DNA of 22,834 nt from an uncultured Elusimicrobia bacterium (GTDB lineage Bacteria > Elusimicrobiota > Endomicrobiia > Endomicrobiales > Endomicrobiaceae), in contig CALGGE010000070.1 in the NCBI GenBank assembly GCA_937916125.1, forward strand, positions 1 to 22,834. The letters are read 5' to 3'. Of this stretch, positions 22,603 to 22,834 are shown in pieces (positions within the stretch are counted from its first letter, which is position 1; each line of letters starts with the position of its first letter). The notes beneath the pieces are model-generated. The model had not been told where the DNA came from, ran no database searches, and saw only the letters and a list, made by a program, of their open reading frames with translations. The translations under genes and the position numbers were made by a program.

Positions 22603-22639
22603 ATATTGGACTGCTACAATTATATCCTTTTATTCCTTA
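22603..22639. repeat. 37-bp direct repeat, copy 2 (upstream of the BRO gene promoter)
   Basis: This is the second copy of the repeat at 21643-21679, in the same orientation and 960 bp away. It lies upstream of the candidate promoter, so the two copies enclose promoter plus gene. Confidence 0.9.
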
Positions 22640-22677
22640 TTAGTCCGATATGTGTTTGAACTTTTCCGGAAATAAAA

Positions 22678-22708
22678 GGCAGTGTTGTCGCTATGTAACA
22701 ACACTGCC
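22678..22708 (-). terminator. Strong hairpin, probable terminator of a gene beyond the window end
   Basis: GGCAGTGTTGT and ACAACACTGCC form a perfect 11-bp stem around a 9-nt loop. On the minus strand it is followed by TTTATTT, fitting an intrinsic terminator for a transcript entering from above 22834. The plus-strand tail (TGTTTAC) is weaker. Confidence 0.65.
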
Positions 22709-22834
22709 TGTTTACATCCGGTACTTATGAGGTAAGAAAATTTATTTAATCACGGAAAATAAGAAAATTAGGTATGTTTAGGGATAAAAGAAGAAATATT
22801 TGTATTAAGTTGATTAAAAAGAATTGATTGTTTT
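22709..22834 (-). other. Window-edge stretch without a supported gene
   Basis: Before the hairpin, two minus-strand frames stay open from the window edge for 21 and 28 codons. Either could be the tail of a gene, but neither is recognisable. No plus-strand gene is visible. With 22501-22708 this makes a 334-nt region holding the BRO promoter, a direct repeat and the hairpin. Confidence 0.3.

Noticed and set aside
1..22834. CRISPR array, insertion sequence, prophage or defence operon
   Set aside because: I found no regularly spaced repeats, transposase, integrase or known defence genes. The single BRO-family gene alone does not make a prophage.

Overview
The window is an AT-rich, gene-dense bacterial chromosome segment in which every gene I can support (22 protein genes and one tRNA) lies on the minus strand. 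Transcription therefore runs from high to low coordinates, and most neighbours are separated by short gaps or overlap by 1 to 34 nt. The gene content is a diderm chromosome: outer-membrane beta-barrel and TolC-like proteins, a murein and division cluster, and aromatic and arginine biosynthesis. AT richness, many short secreted or TPR proteins and this cluster layout suggest an Elusimicrobiota (Endomicrobium-like) bacterium. That assignment is inference and not proven by any marker here.

Layout in order of transcription. (1) 22834-21542: the tail of an upstream transcription unit ends in a hairpin at 22678-22708. Then comes a stand-alone BRO-N/antirepressor-family gene (21670-22500) with its own candidate promoter, bracketed by two nearly identical 37-bp direct repeats. 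(2) 21541-17727: radA, a 259-bp spacer with only a doubtful 35-codon ORF, then aroC-aroK and an unrecognised small exported protein. (3) 17698-11208: a murein/division cluster murC-murB-ddl-ftsQ-ftsA-ftsZ, with ATGA overlaps at murC/murB and murB/ddl. (4) 11144-8069: pgeF, argD, argG. (5) 7855-1819: after a hairpin-bearing spacer, argH heads a tightly coupled series: a compact TolC-like protein, a patatin-family phospholipase, a TMTC/PMT-like GT-C membrane protein and an exported TPR protein. (6) 1793-1: tRNA-Arg(CCG) with a terminator-like hairpin, a beta-barrel protein, an HELTH-motif membrane metalloprotease-like protein, and the N-terminal part of a dolichol-kinase-like protein that runs off the window.

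Working together: MurC, MurB and Ddl make and extend the UDP-MurNAc precursor, FtsQ/A/Z assemble the divisome, and PgeF is thought to keep the first stem-peptide residue correct. ArgD, ArgG and ArgH are steps of arginine synthesis, and AroK and AroC are the shikimate end of chorismate synthesis. No defence system, CRISPR array, transposase or integrase is visible.

The non-routine content is a layer of small repeats: a minus-oriented AAAAATYGC-NNN-GC motif at gene ends and junctions, palindromes inside murB and the BRO gene, a hairpin repeat shared by the ends of argG and ftsZ, and the direct-repeat-bounded BRO cassette. Two start codons were moved from the longest reading frame on ribosome-binding-site grounds (murC to 17698, ftsA to 13555).
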